From assembly GCF_004803475.1 (NCBI RefSeq), contig NZ_SRKY01000001.1, forward strand, positions 868,001 through 932,000: DNA of 64,000 nucleotides, in the 5' to 3' direction. The position numbers and the translations under genes are program-made. Source of the stretch: Aliishimia ponticola (GTDB lineage Bacteria > Pseudomonadota > Alphaproteobacteria > Rhodobacterales > Rhodobacteraceae). This document shows, piece by piece, positions 1 to 8,702 of the stretch. How positions within the stretch are numbered: position 1 is the stretch's first letter; each line of letters begins with the position of its first letter. Below the pieces are notes generated by a model. The model ran no database searches. It was not told the DNA's origin and saw only the letters and a list, made by a program, of their open reading frames with translations.

Positions 1-462
1 GAGGCTCTGGAAGGTGCGCAGATCATCACCACCTGCACCGCCGATAAGCGCCGCGCCACGATCCTGACCGGCAACATGGTCGGCTCGGGCGTGCATATCA
101 ACGCGATTGGCGGCGATTGCCCCGGCAAGACCGAAATCGCGCCGGATGTCCTGAACCGCGCCGACATCTTCGTGGAATTCCCTGAACAGACCCGGATTGA
201 AGGCGATATTCAGCAGCTAGACCCTGATCACCCGGTGACCGAAATCTGGCAAGTGCTGACCGGCGCGGCCCAAGGACGGCATTCGGACGCGCAGATCACC
301 CTGTTTGACGGGGTCGGTTTCGCGATCGAGGATTTCTCGGCCCTGCGCTTCATCCGGGACCGGATCGTGGGCACCCATTGCTTCGAGCCGCTTGATATGC
401 TGGCCGACCCGGATGATCCGCGCGATCTGTTCGGGATGCTGATGCGCGCGCAGCCGGATTAA
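1..462 (+). CDS. ocd: ornithine cyclodeaminase, C-terminal part (5' end outside window)
   Basis: The reading frame is open from base 1 and ends at TAA 460-462, so only the last ~153 residues are present. Features typical of the ornithine cyclodeaminase/mu-crystallin family are visible: the 'ITTCTADK' stretch after the Rossmann domain, 'GVHINAIGGDCPGKTE' and a C-terminal 'LFDGVGFAIEDFSALR'. The family converts L-ornithine to L-proline and ammonia using NAD in the cytosol, usually in arginine/ornithine catabolism. The gene converges with the monooxygenase gene and their stop codons overlap. An alanine dehydrogenase-like relative is possible but the Gly-Gly-Asp-Cys-Pro-Gly-Lys-Thr-Glu segment favours ornithine cyclodeaminase. 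Confidence 0.85.
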   Translation, partial: EALEGAQIITTCTADKRRATILTGNMVGSGVHINAIGGDCPGKTEIAPDVLNRADIFVEFPEQTRIEGDIQQLDPDHPVTEIWQVLTGAAQGRHSDAQITLFDGVGFAIEDFSALRFIRDRIVGTHCFEPLDMLADPDDPRDLFGMLMRAQPD

Positions 463-1589
463 GGCGCGGGCGGGTATTTCGCCTGCGCGGTGGGATCATA
501 GCCATAAACCCATTCAAGGCGACGGGCGAGCATCCCGCGCCCCAGAACCAGGGCCGCGTAGGCGCCCCAGTTGAATGGCCAGCCCATGTGAAAGCGCCGA
601 CTGTTGCCGCGCGCCAGGTTGACCACGGCGCGGCAACGGTCCTGCCGGATCTCGGTATAGCGCGCCAGCCCGGCGGCCATGTCCGTGGCCCCGGCCAGCG
701 CAGCGCCAAGCACCCAGGCATCCTCCAGGGCAAGGCAGGCGCCCTGCGCCATGAACGGCAGTGTCGGATGCGCAGAATCACCCAGCAGCACCACATTGCC
801 TTTCACCCATCGTTGCGCCACGGAACGCGCATGAAGCGCCCAAGTATGCACACGCTCTGCCTGCGCGATAACCTCGCCCAACGCGCCGCCGAAATTTTCG
901 AACCGCATCCGGAAATCAAGCGGATCGCCCTGCTCTGACCAGCTTTCATTCCGCCAGTCGCGCCGTTCTTCCACCGCCACCACATTCATCAACTTGCCCT
1001 GCCGCAGCGGGTAGCTAACCACATGCGCGCGGTGCCCCAAGGATACCGAGGCGCGCGGATCGGAGGGGTGGTCCCACGGCACCACGGCCCGCCATGCCAC
1101 ATGACCGGTGAAGGACGGGGCAACCGGTCCATCGACATAGCTGCGCCAAAGGCTGCGCACCCCATCCGCCGCGACGATCAGATCGGCCTGTACCGCCCCC
1201 GGCGAAACCGCATGGCCCAGCGAAAGCTCAACCCCGGCGTCTTTGGCGCAGCGCACCAACAGCGCCAGCAAATCGGCGCGGTGCATATACCAAGTGGGTC
1301 CACCCAGCGGCGCGCGAATCTCGGCCACCGCCGCGCCGGATGGGCCATCGCGGAACACGGTGCCGCGCGACAGCGACGCAGTGTCCGGCACCCCTGCCCC
1401 CACCGCGCCAAGCGCCTTCAGCACCCGCTGCCCATTGACGCTGACTTGAAGCCCCGCGCCAACCTCGGTCAAGGCCGGGGCCTGTTCATGCACCGTCACA
1501 TGCGCCCCGCGCTGCGCCAAAGCGGCTGCCGTCGCCACGCCGCCGATTCCGCCGCCAATGACGGCCACATTCAATCCGGTCAGTTCCAT
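459..1589 (-). CDS. FAD-dependent aromatic-ring monooxygenase (salicylate hydroxylase type)
   Basis: 376 residues. The three flavoprotein hydroxylase fingerprints are visible: an N-terminal Rossmann motif (VIGGGIGG), a DG motif (VAADGVRS) near residue 155 and the FAD-ribose GD motif (GDSAHPTLPFMAQGAC) near residue 280. This class uses NAD(P)H, FAD and O2 to hydroxylate aromatic or related rings; the substrate cannot be read from sequence. The ATG at 1589 is preceded by AGGTGG and is preferred over an upstream in-frame TTG at 1604. The gene lies downstream of the dksA terminator, so it probably has its own promoter. It meets the ocd gene tail to tail with overlapping stops. Confidence 0.8.
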   Translation of the reverse strand: MELTGLNVAVIGGGIGGVATAAALAQRGAHVTVHEQAPALTEVGAGLQVSVNGQRVLKALGAVGAGVPDTASLSRGTVFRDGPSGAAVAEIRAPLGGPTWYMHRADLLALLVRCAKDAGVELSLGHAVSPGAVQADLIVAADGVRSLWRSYVDGPVAPSFTGHVAWRAVVPWDHPSDPRASVSLGHRAHVVSYPLRQGKLMNVVAVEERRDWRNESWSEQGDPLDFRMRFENFGGALGEVIAQAERVHTWALHARSVAQRWVKGNVVLLGDSAHPTLPFMAQGACLALEDAWVLGAALAGATDMAAGLARYTEIRQDRCRAVVNLARGNSRRFHMGWPFNWGAYAALVLGRGMLARRLEWVYGYDPTAQAKYPPAP

Positions 1590-1606
1590 GGTACCACCTG
1601 ACAAAG

Positions 1607-1638
1607 AAAAAGCGCCGAAGCCAAGCCCCGGCGCTTTT
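1607..1638 (-). terminator. Rho-independent terminator of the dksA-like gene
   Basis: A 9-bp perfect stem (AAAGCGCCG / CGGCGCTTT, arms at 1609-1617 and 1629-1637) is followed on the minus strand by TTTTTC. It lies 23 bases past the dksA stop and just upstream of the monooxygenase start. Confidence 0.8.
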
Positions 1639-1660
1639 CAATTTCGACCCATAGCGGCGA

Positions 1661-2083
1661 TCAATCGTCGCGGTGGACCTTTTCCTTGCGTTCGTGACGT
1701 TCCTGAGCCTCAAGGCTCATCGTCGCGATCGGACGCGCATCGAGCCGTTTGAGCGAGATCGGATCGCCCGTCACGATGCAGTAGCCATATTCGCCTTCGT
1801 CGATACGGCGCAAAGCGGCGTCGATCTTGGCGACCAGCTTGCGCTGGCGATCCCGTGTGCGCAGTTCAAGTGCGCGGTCGGTTTCCTCGCTGGCCCTGTC
1901 TGCCACGTCCGGAATGTTGCGTGTGTTGTCCTGAAGGCCTTGGATCGTATCAAGACTTCCCGCCAGAATTTCGCTCTTCCAATCCAGCAGTTTGCGACGA
2001 AAATACTCAAGCTGCCGTTCGTTCATGAAAGGCTCGTCCTCGGCGGGACGATAGTCATCCTTCAGGAGGACTTCCTTGTTCAT
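1661..2083 (-). CDS. dksA: DksA/TraR-family RNA polymerase-binding regulator with a one-cysteine finger
   Basis: 140 residues from the ATG at 2083; a longer in-frame extension exists but lacks DksA similarity. The family enters the RNA polymerase secondary channel and, with ppGpp, tunes rRNA and amino-acid promoters. The coiled-coil tip motif DxxDxA is present as DVADRA (D59, D62, A64). The C-terminal globular domain keeps only one of the four canonical zinc cysteines: C102 is present, while the other three positions are T105, S123 and A126. DksA proteins with fewer cysteines are known, including in Rhodobacter and Pseudomonas DksA2, and they can act without zinc. It is monocistronic with its own terminator. 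Confidence 0.88.
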   Translation of the reverse strand: MNKEVLLKDDYRPAEDEPFMNERQLEYFRRKLLDWKSEILAGSLDTIQGLQDNTRNIPDVADRASEETDRALELRTRDRQRKLVAKIDAALRRIDEGEYGYCIVTGDPISLKRLDARPIATMSLEAQERHERKEKVHRDD

Positions 2084-2259
2084 TTGCGTACCCTTACCTT
2101 GGCGGACCTCGGTCACCAAATCGCTCCCCGGTCTAACGCCCCCAAAGTTCCTGTCGCAGCGTTTATCAGCGCAAGAAACTATTGTCACTACACATTTGGG
2201 AACACGTCGGGCAAAAACTTATCCAAGTTAAGAAACACCGCTAAGAGGATACCAGCGCC

Positions 2260-3099
2260 ATGAAATTTACCGGCACCGACTCGTATGTCGCGACCGACGA
2301 CCTGACTATCGCCGTTAACGCGGCTGTGACGCTGGAAAGGCCCCTTCTTGTGAAGGGCGAGCCCGGCACCGGCAAGACAGAGCTTGCCAAGCAAGTGGCC
2401 GACAGCCTTGGTTTGGAGATGATCGAATGGAACATCAAGTCGACCACGCGGGCGCAGCAGGGCCTGTACGAATACGACGCAGTGAGTCGCTTGCGGGACA
2501 GTCAGCTTGGCGAAGACCGGGTGCATGACGTCGCCAATTACATCAAGAAAGGCAAACTCTGGGAAGCCTTCGAGGCCGGCAAGAAAGTCGTCTTGCTGAT
2601 CGACGAAATCGACAAGGCGGATATCGAATTTCCGAACGATCTGCTTCAGGAACTCGATAAGATGGAATTCTACGTCTATGAGACGGGCGAGACCATCAAG
2701 GCACGTCACCGCCCCGTGGTCATCATCACCTCGAACAATGAAAAGGAACTGCCCGACGCTTTCTTGCGCCGTTGCTTCTTCCACTACATCCGATTCCCCG
2801 ACATGGACACGATGAAAAAGATCGTCGAAGTCCACCACCCCGGCATCAAGGCGGATCTTCTGACAACGGCACTGACCCAGTTCTTCGAGATTCGCGATCA
2901 GGCGGGGTTGAAGAAGAAACCATCCACCTCAGAGGTGCTGGATTGGCTGAAGCTGCTTCTGGCCGAGGACATGGATGCGGGCGATCTGAAAAAGGACGGC
3001 GCATCGGCGCTGCCGAAGCTTCATGGCGCGCTTCTGAAAAACGAACAGGACGTGCATCTGTTCGAGCGCCTGGCCTTTCTTGCGCGCGGTCAGCGCTGA
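2260..3099 (+). CDS. MoxR-family AAA+ ATPase
   Basis: 279 residues. Walker A is GEPGTGKT (residues 33-40), Walker B is LLIDEIDKA (near 110), sensor 1 is the TSN of IITSNNEKELP and an arginine-finger region (DAFLRRC) follows. MoxR ATPases act as chaperone-like motors that help metal-cofactor insertion or complex maturation, normally with a von Willebrand A protein encoded directly downstream. Here no VWA gene follows; the next plus-strand gene is far away, so the partner is missing or elsewhere. The start is supported by GAGGAT about 11 bases upstream. Confidence 0.85.
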   Translation: MKFTGTDSYVATDDLTIAVNAAVTLERPLLVKGEPGTGKTELAKQVADSLGLEMIEWNIKSTTRAQQGLYEYDAVSRLRDSQLGEDRVHDVANYIKKGKLWEAFEAGKKVVLLIDEIDKADIEFPNDLLQELDKMEFYVYETGETIKARHRPVVIITSNNEKELPDAFLRRCFFHYIRFPDMDTMKKIVEVHHPGIKADLLTTALTQFFEIRDQAGLKKKPSTSEVLDWLKLLLAEDMDAGDLKKDGASALPKLHGALLKNEQDVHLFERLAFLARGQR

Positions 3100-3299
3100 G
3101 CTGGCTGCCCCACGATCCGGCGCAGGAGCATCACGCCCCGACGGCTCAGGCGTCTGAGGGACATCGAAAAGCGTGGACGCTCCGAATGGCGGGGCGTCAA
3201 ATCCAGTTCTTTTGCCGTGACCGCCGTGATCCGTCGTCCACGGGCGATCTCATTGAGGTCGATCATGTCGCGCTCTGACTGTGAGCTATTAGTTTGCAT
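3090..3299 (-). CDS. small basic hypothetical protein
   Basis: 69 residues, rich in arginine, with an amphipathic C-terminal segment (SLRRLSRRGVMLLRRIVG). The ATG at 3299 has GGAG about nine bases upstream, the main support for it being a gene. Its 3' end overlaps the end of the MoxR gene on the other strand by 10 bases. I do not recognise a family; it could be a spurious open frame. Confidence 0.35.
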   Translation of the reverse strand: MQTNSSQSERDMIDLNEIARGRRITAVTAKELDLTPRHSERPRFSMSLRRLSRRGVMLLRRIVGQPAQR

Positions 3300-3470
3300 T
3301 GCGGTCGCTCCGATAGGGATAGCCCGCCAGTGTTTGGCAGGGTCTACCCCGCTGCGTGCCAGCCCATCCGGGCAGGAATGTGGCGAAGGCCGCTTTAAGT
3401 CATGTGATGGTTAATGGCTGTTTACACAGGTAAAAGCAGCCTTAAGCAGACCCACATACCCCGCACGAAA

Positions 3471-3500
3471 ACGGCCCCGCGCATGTCTACGCGAGGCCGT
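3471..3500 (-). terminator. terminator downstream of the L,D-transpeptidase gene
   Basis: Inverted repeat ACGGCC-N-CGCG with an 8-base loop, then TTTTC on the minus strand. A second smaller hairpin (GGCCCG/CGGGCC, 3519-3537) lies between it and the stop codon at 3543. Confidence 0.7.
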
Positions 3501-3542
3501 CTGTCATTTGTTTCCGTGGGCCCGGTTTGCGCGGGCCTTACA

Positions 3543-4133
3543 TCACGCCGTGGCGGGGTGCAGGACCACACGGGTTTTCAGCGGCACCCGGTTATAGAAT
3601 TCGACGATGTGATCGTTCACCAGCCGCGCACAGCCATTAGACACCCGTTTGCCGATGGTGCTGGGCAGATGCGTGCCGTGAATGCGCAGGAACGTGTCAC
3701 CGCGCCCCGGCTGGAACAGATACAGCGCCCGTGCGCCCAACGGGTTGGTCGGCCCGCCCGGCATCCCGTCTTCGTGCTTCTTGTAAGAGGCCGGATCGCG
3801 TTCGATCATGTCCGGTGTCGGCGTCCAGCTGGGCCATGCCTTCTTGGCGCCCACGAAGAACTCGCCCGATTCATAAAGCCCCACTCGGCCGATCCCGACC
3901 GCGTAGCGCATCGCCCGGCGGTTGCCCAACGTGTAATACAGCGCGAACTGAACCGGATCGACATGGATCTCGTTCGGAGCAACATCGTTGCGAATCCGCA
4001 CTTCGCTTGGCTGAAACTGTTCCGGCAGGTTCGAAGGCTTGATCGATGCGTCCAGCGGCGGAACGCTGGCTTCAACTTCGATCGGCGCCATGGCCAGCGC
4101 GCCCGCGCCAATCATGAAAGTCCGTCTTAGCAT
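3543..4133 (-). CDS. L,D-transpeptidase (YkuD domain), exported
   Basis: 196 residues starting at the ATG at 4133, with GGGG nine bases upstream; the longer in-frame extension runs into the structured RNA downstream of nrdJ and is rejected. The N-terminus (MLRRTFMIGAGALAMAP) is a short signal with a twin-arginine-like RR. The YkuD catalytic block is clear: H152-G and S165-N-G-C168-A-R. Such enzymes form 3-3 peptidoglycan cross-links or attach proteins to peptidoglycan in the periplasm. The usual SHGC is SNGC here, a common variant. Single gene with its own terminator. Confidence 0.88.
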   Translation of the reverse strand: MLRRTFMIGAGALAMAPIEVEASVPPLDASIKPSNLPEQFQPSEVRIRNDVAPNEIHVDPVQFALYYTLGNRRAMRYAVGIGRVGLYESGEFFVGAKKAWPSWTPTPDMIERDPASYKKHEDGMPGGPTNPLGARALYLFQPGRGDTFLRIHGTHLPSTIGKRVSNGCARLVNDHIVEFYNRVPLKTRVVLHPATA

Positions 4134-4275
4134 AATAGTACCCCAAAAATTCTTCCGCGGGCAGAATAGGTCACGCAGGCGGGTTTTCGCAAGTTTCACG
4201 GTCAAGGCTGCGCGCAAATCTGCGTGAGTGTTGGAAAATCGCGCCCAGCGGGGCGCATGATTGGGCAAATCGCAG

Positions 4276-4301
4276 AAAAAAGGGAGGCCCGAAGACCTCC
4301 C
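4276..4301 (-). terminator. strong UUCG-loop terminator
   Basis: On the minus strand an 8-bp stem (GGGAGGUC/GGCCUCCC, containing one U-G wobble) is closed by a UUCG tetraloop and followed by six T. The wobble only pairs in the minus-strand RNA, which fixes the orientation. It ends the nrdJ transcript or the RNA described next. Confidence 0.9.
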
Positions 4302-4530
4302 TTGAGTTTCGCCACTCAGGCTCAATAGTTTACCGCCCGGTTTGTTTTCTGCCTGCGGCCTGAGCGTCGTCGGGGGCGAGCGCACCCGCCCCGTGTATAG
4401 GTGGGCAGAACCGACTTGGTTTGGCCCGACCCTATCTCTGGTGTCGTCTTCCCTTGTTTCGTCGGGGACCGGAACTCCTGGGGTGGATCCGGCCCCCTGC
4501 ACCGCCCCGGGACCGGGGCAGTGGTAACTG
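4276..4530 (-). ncRNA. candidate structured RNA in the nrdJ 3' region (family unknown)
   Basis: The ~250 bases between the nrdJ stop and its terminator have no credible coding frame but are packed with helices. These are a 10-bp hairpin at 4500-4523 with a 4-base loop; GGGG-x-CCGGA/TCCGG-CCCC at 4464-4496; GGGC..AACC/GGTT..GCCC at 4403-4427; GGGGCG/CGCCCC at 4373-4392; CTCAGGC (4315-4321) pairing with GCCTGAG (4358-4364); and a possible closing helix between 4328-4334 and 4523-4529. I looked for tmRNA, RNase P, SRP and cobalamin riboswitch signatures and did not find them. 6S RNA cannot be excluded. It could be an independent sRNA, an RNA processed from the 3' UTR, or just a stable 3' end. 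Confidence 0.45.
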
Positions 4531-4537
4531 ATCGTCC

Positions 4538-7500
4538 TTAGCTACAGCCGCTTGTCGCGCCGCAGGTGTTGCACTTCATGCAGGTGCCGTTGCGCACCAG
4601 CGTGTAGTTGCCGCAATCGCCGCAGGCCTCGCCTTCATAGCCCTGCATCTTGGCCTTCGTCACCGCGTCCATCGCCGTGGCAGAGACCGATACGCTGGTG
4701 GCAGAGACGCTGACTTCCGGCACCAATGTTTCCAGCGCTGCCGTGGCATCTGCGGAAAACTCCGTCTGAGCCTCGGCAAACCCGGCCATCGCCGCCCCGC
4801 CCTGCAGAACCACCAGTTCTTGCGGCACGCGCTTGCGCAGGTAGCCCGGCGAAGCGAGTTGTTTCAGCACTTCCAAGGACTTGCTGGCCGCAGTGTCCGA
4901 CAGTTCGGACACATTCGCCACGCCCTCTTCCACGACACCCAGACCGATATCGTCAAAGGTTGTGCCCTCTGGCTTTACATGCGCCAGATCGGTGCGATCC
5001 AGATAGGACACGGCCAGTTCGCGGAAGATGTAATCCAGGATCGAGGTCGCGTTCTTGATGCTGTCATTGCCCTGCACCATGCCCGCCGGTTCGAACTTGG
5101 TGAAGGTAAACGCATCGACGAACTCTTCCAGCGGCACGCCATATTGCAGGCCCACCGATACCGCGATGGCGAAGTTGTTCATCATCGCGCGGAAGCCGGC
5201 GCCTTCCTTGTGCATGTCGATGAAGATTTCACCAAGGCTGCCATCCTCATATTCGCCGGTGCGCAGATAGACCTTGTGACCGCCGACGATGGCCTTTTGG
5301 GTATAGCCCTTGCGGCGTTCCGGCATCTTTTCGCGGTGAGATTTGACAATCTCCTTCACCACGACCTTTTCGATGATCTTCTCGGCCAGCACCGCCGCTT
5401 TTTCCTGCGCGCTGCCAGAGGCGAGCACTTCTTCCGCCTCTTCGTCATCCTCGACCAGCGCAGAGGCCAGCGGTTGGCTCAGCTTGGAGCCGTCACGATA
5501 AAGCGCGTTGGCTTTGACGCCCAGCGACCAGCTGAGTTCATAGGCTTTCTGGCAGTCTTCGATCGTCGCGTCATTGGGCATGTTGATCGTTTTGGAGATC
5601 GCGCCCGAGATGAAGGACTGCGCCGATGCCATCGCGGTGATGTGGCTTTCCACGCTCAGGAAACGCTTGCCCTTCTTGCCGCACGGGTTGGCGCAATCGA
5701 AGATGTGGTAGTGATCTTCGCGCAGATGCGGCGCGCCTTCCAGCGTCATCGTCCCGCAGACATGGTCATTCGCCGCGTCGATATCTGCTTTGGAATAGCC
5801 CAGATGCTTGAGCAGATCGAATGTCGGATCGTTCAGCGTCGCCGCCGGAATGCCCAGCACCCGCGTGCAGAACTCTTCGCCCAGCGTCCACTGGTTGAAG
5901 ACAAAGCGGATATCAAAGGCGCTTTCCAGCGCGGCATCCACCTTGGCCAGCTCATTGGCACCAAACCCGTGACCGGCCAGCGTGACATGGTTGACGCCCG
6001 GCGCGTTGCCGATCGTGCCATGCCCCACCGCATAGGAGACGATTTCCTCGATCTGAGCGGAGGAATATCCAAGCTTTTCAAGGGCCGCAGGCACGGACCG
6101 GTTGATGATCTTGAAATAACCACCACCGGCCAGCTTCTTGAACTTCACCAGCGCGAAGTCAGGCTCGATCCCGGTCGTGTCGCAATCCATGACAAGGCCA
6201 ATCGTGCCCGTCGGCGCGATCACCGATGTCTGCGCGTTGCGATAGCCGTGCTTTTCCCCCAGCGCGAGCGCCTCGTCCCAGACCGCCTTGGACAGGTCCA
6301 CAAGCCGCGTGTCCGGGCAGTTGCGGTGATCCAGCGGCACCGGGTTCACGCTGAGCCCTTCATAGCCTTCGGTTGCGCCATAGGCGGCTTTGCGGTGGTT
6401 GCGGATCACGCGCAGCATGTGATCGGCGTTACGCTCATAGCCGGGGAACGGCCCCAACTCGCCCGCGATTTCCGCCGAAGTCGCATATGCCACACCGGTC
6501 ATGATCGCGGTCAGCGCGCCGGTCAGCGCCCGGCCCTCATCGCTGTCATAGCCAAGGCCCAGGTTCATCAGCAGGCCGCCGATATTGGCATAGCCAAGGC
6601 CCAGCGTGCGGAAGTCATAGGACAGTTGCGCGATTTCCTTGGACGGGAACTGCGCCATCAGCACCGAGATTTCCAGCGTCAGCGTCCACAGACGCGCCGC
6701 ATGCATGTAGTCTTCCGCCTGGAACGTGCCGTCCTTCAGGAAGGTCAGCAGGTTCATGGAGGCAAGGTTACACGCGGTGTCATCCAGGAACATGTATTCC
6801 GAGCACGGGTTGGAGCCGCGGATCGGCCCGTCCGCCGGGCAGGTATGCCATTCATTGACCGTGTCGTGGTACTGGATGCCCGGATCGGCGCAGGCCCAAG
6901 CGGCGTGGCCGACCTTTTCCCACAAATCGCGCGCTTTCACAGTCTTGGTGACTGAACCATCGACGCGGCTGATCAATTCCCAGTCGGCGTCTTTCTCGAC
7001 TGCCTTAAGGAACGCATTGGTCACGCGGATCGAGTTGTTGGAGTTCTGACCCGACACGCTGGAATAGGCTTCGCTGTCCCAATCGGTGTCATAGGTCGGG
7101 AACTCGATCGAGGTGTGGCCTTGCTTTGCGTAGTCCAGCACGCGCTTGACGTAAGTTTCCGGAATGGCGACCTTTTTCGCATCGCGCACGGCCGCTTTCA
7201 GCGCCGGGTTCACCTTGGGATCAAAGGCATCATCCGCTGCGCCATCCCAAGCGCGGATCGCTTCGAAGATCGCGTTCAGCTTCTGCTCGTGCATCTTGGA
7301 GCCCGCGACGATGCTCGCCACTTTTTGCTCTTCGATAACCTTCCAGTTGATGAAATCCTCGATATCCGGGTGATCGGCATCGACGATGACCATCTTCGCC
7401 GCCCGGCGCGTGGTTCCGCCCGACTTGATCGCACCCGCAGCGCGGTCGCCGATCTTCAGAAAGCCCATGAGGCCGGACGACTTGCCACCGCCCGAAAGCT

Positions 7501-8206
7501 TTTCGCCCTCGCCGCGCAAATGGCTGAAATTGGTGCCCGTGCCGGAGCCATATTTGAACAGACGAGCTTCGCGCACCCACAGATCCATGATGCCGCCTTC
7601 GTTCACCAGATCGTCCTGAACGGACTGGATGAAGCAGGCATGCGGCTGCGGATGTTCGTAAGCGGATTTGGATTTGGTCAGCTTGCCGGTCTTGTGGTCG
7701 ACATAGTGGTGGCCTTGGCTCGGCCCGTCGATGCCATAGGCCCAGTGCAGGCCGGTGTTGAACCATTGCGGCGAGTTGGGCGCAGCCATCTGTGTCGCCA
7801 GCATGTAGCGCATTTCGTCGTAATAGGCGCGCGCATCGTCCTCGGTCGTGAAGTAGCCGCCCTTCCAGCCCCAATAGGCCCATGCGCCAGCCAGACGGTC
7901 GAACACTTGCTTGGAGGATGTCTCCCCCACCATCTCGGCGTCTTTTTCCGGCACCGAGCGCCACAGGAACTCGGGCACGCCCGCTTCCTTGACCTTGCGC
8001 ATCTTCGTGGGCACGCCCGCTTTGCGGAAGTATTTCTGAGCGATCACATCGCTGGCGACCTGGCTCCAGCTTTGCGGCACTTCCACCTCGTCCAGACGGA
8101 ACACGATGGTCCCATCCGGGTTCCGGATTTCGGATACGGTGGTCACGAAATCCAGATCCGCGTAGGCGTCACGCCCCGCTTCGGTGAATTTGCGTTCGAT
8201 TTTCAT
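4538..8206 (-). CDS. nrdJ: adenosylcobalamin-dependent (class II) ribonucleoside-diphosphate reductase
   Basis: 1222 residues from the ATG at 8206 (GAGG upstream). It makes deoxyribonucleotides from ribonucleotides using a B12-generated radical, with no oxygen requirement. The large-subunit signatures [21 protein letters not shown] and the [21 protein letters not shown] block are visible, and the C-terminus carries the CxxC-type cysteine cluster (CGDCGNY...CMKCNTCG...GCS) used for re-reduction/zinc binding. The length is typical of alphaproteobacterial NrdJ. An NrdR box lies ~185 bases upstream of the start, implying repression by NrdR when dATP/ATP signals are sufficient. No cobalamin riboswitch was seen in the leader. 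Confidence 0.95.
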   Translation of the reverse strand: MKIERKFTEAGRDAYADLDFVTTVSEIRNPDGTIVFRLDEVEVPQSWSQVASDVIAQKYFRKAGVPTKMRKVKEAGVPEFLWRSVPEKDAEMVGETSSKQVFDRLAGAWAYWGWKGGYFTTEDDARAYYDEMRYMLATQMAAPNSPQWFNTGLHWAYGIDGPSQGHHYVDHKTGKLTKSKSAYEHPQPHACFIQSVQDDLVNEGGIMDLWVREARLFKYGSGTGTNFSHLRGEGEKLSGGGKSSGLMGFLKIGDRAAGAIKSGGTTRRAAKMVIVDADHPDIEDFINWKVIEEQKVASIVAGSKMHEQKLNAIFEAIRAWDGAADDAFDPKVNPALKAAVRDAKKVAIPETYVKRVLDYAKQGHTSIEFPTYDTDWDSEAYSSVSGQNSNNSIRVTNAFLKAVEKDADWELISRVDGSVTKTVKARDLWEKVGHAAWACADPGIQYHDTVNEWHTCPADGPIRGSNPCSEYMFLDDTACNLASMNLLTFLKDGTFQAEDYMHAARLWTLTLEISVLMAQFPSKEIAQLSYDFRTLGLGYANIGGLLMNLGLGYDSDEGRALTGALTAIMTGVAYATSAEIAGELGPFPGYERNADHMLRVIRNHRKAAYGATEGYEGLSVNPVPLDHRNCPDTRLVDLSKAVWDEALALGEKHGYRNAQTSVIAPTGTIGLVMDCDTTGIEPDFALVKFKKLAGGGYFKIINRSVPAALEKLGYSSAQIEEIVSYAVGHGTIGNAPGVNHVTLAGHGFGANELAKVDAALESAFDIRFVFNQWTLGEEFCTRVLGIPAATLNDPTFDLLKHLGYSKADIDAANDHVCGTMTLEGAPHLREDHYHIFDCANPCGKKGKRFLSVESHITAMASAQSFISGAISKTINMPNDATIEDCQKAYELSWSLGVKANALYRDGSKLSQPLASALVEDDEEAEEVLASGSAQEKAAVLAEKIIEKVVVKEIVKSHREKMPERRKGYTQKAIVGGHKVYLRTGEYEDGSLGEIFIDMHKEGAGFRAMMNNFAIAVSVGLQYGVPLEEFVDAFTFTKFEPAGMVQGNDSIKNATSILDYIFRELAVSYLDRTDLAHVKPEGTTFDDIGLGVVEEGVANVSELSDTAASKSLEVLKQLASPGYLRKRVPQELVVLQGGAAMAGFAEAQTEFSADATAALETLVPEVSVSATSVSVSATAMDAVTKAKMQGYEGEACGDCGNYTLVRNGTCMKCNTCGATSGCS

Positions 8207-8391
8207 AGCTGCCTCGCTCCAACTTTTCTTAGCGTGCCCGGCTTTTTCTACCGTGGCCCCCAACCGATGCGCGCCCGCTTCGGCAAAACTTCCCCGTCGA
8301 TGGCCGCAAAGCCACCGCCCACAGCGAACGCTGCGTGGCGTCCGTACTCATTTGTCATGTTCTGCGAGCGGTTTCTGACTGTTATGCCCCG

Positions 8392-8407
8392 CCACTAAAT
8401 CTAGTGG
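8392..8407. promoter_or_regulatory. NrdR box upstream of nrdJ
   Basis: The 16-mer CCACTAAATCTAGTGG is a near-perfect palindrome and matches all the strongly conserved positions of the known NrdR-box consensus (aCaCwAtATaTwGtgt) on the minus strand. NrdR is the universal ATP/dATP-sensing repressor of ribonucleotide reductase genes. Boxes normally occur in pairs about three helical turns apart; I could not find a convincing second box. Confidence 0.7.
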
Positions 8408-8632
8408 TCATCAACCTCGCCAGCACAACCTGCCGTATCGGCGGCTGAATCGTCAACGGCTTTTTTGAACAATTTTTGACACTGAAGGGCTTGACCGAGC
8501 GCCTTGGAATTGACCCGCCAACCACAGGCCGATTCATTCACGTGGCGTTAATAAATTTACCCCCAAGACCGGACCGGAATTTTCCGTTTTCCGGGTGGTT
8601 CTTAGCCCTTGGACGTCACCTTCTGCTTCAAC

Positions 8633-8641
8633 TTATCCACA
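8633..8641 (+). promoter_or_regulatory. DnaA-box 9-mer (TTATCCACA)
   Basis: Exact consensus DnaA box between nrdJ and the lipoprotein gene. A single copy may be chance, but DnaA is known to regulate ribonucleotide reductase genes in E. coli. Confidence 0.35.
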
Positions 8642-8702
8642 ACTGCCCGCCCGCCCGGCGCTTTTGATTGAGGCTCACTCGGTTTCGTGCTGTCATTGCC
8701 AC

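Larger units (their letters stand above)
8207..8702. other. divergent intergenic region between nrdJ and the lipoprotein gene
   Basis: About 495 bases without a credible gene. It holds the NrdR box at 8392-8407, an exact DnaA-box 9-mer at 8633-8641 and an A/T-rich stretch around 8460-8480. No riboswitch signature (no cobalamin B12 box) was found. Confidence 0.6.

Noticed and set aside
3414-4527. Plus-strand frames over the L,D-transpeptidase and its long minus-strand extension
   Set aside because: Shadows; the extended minus frame also runs through the structured RNA and nrdJ terminator, so the short transpeptidase start is correct.
4276-4530. Possible tmRNA, RNase P RNA, SRP RNA or cobalamin riboswitch
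   Set aside because: No permuted tmRNA elements or tag, no RNase P conserved regions, no SRP GGAAG/GCAGCC loop, no B12 box; kept only as an unknown RNA.
4820-6955. Long open frame opposite nrdJ (711 codons)
   Set aside because: High-GC antisense shadow of a certain gene; no ribosome site and no recognisable protein motif.
8207-8460. Cobalamin riboswitch expected upstream of nrdJ
   Set aside because: No GCCACTG or B12-box-like sequence in the leader.
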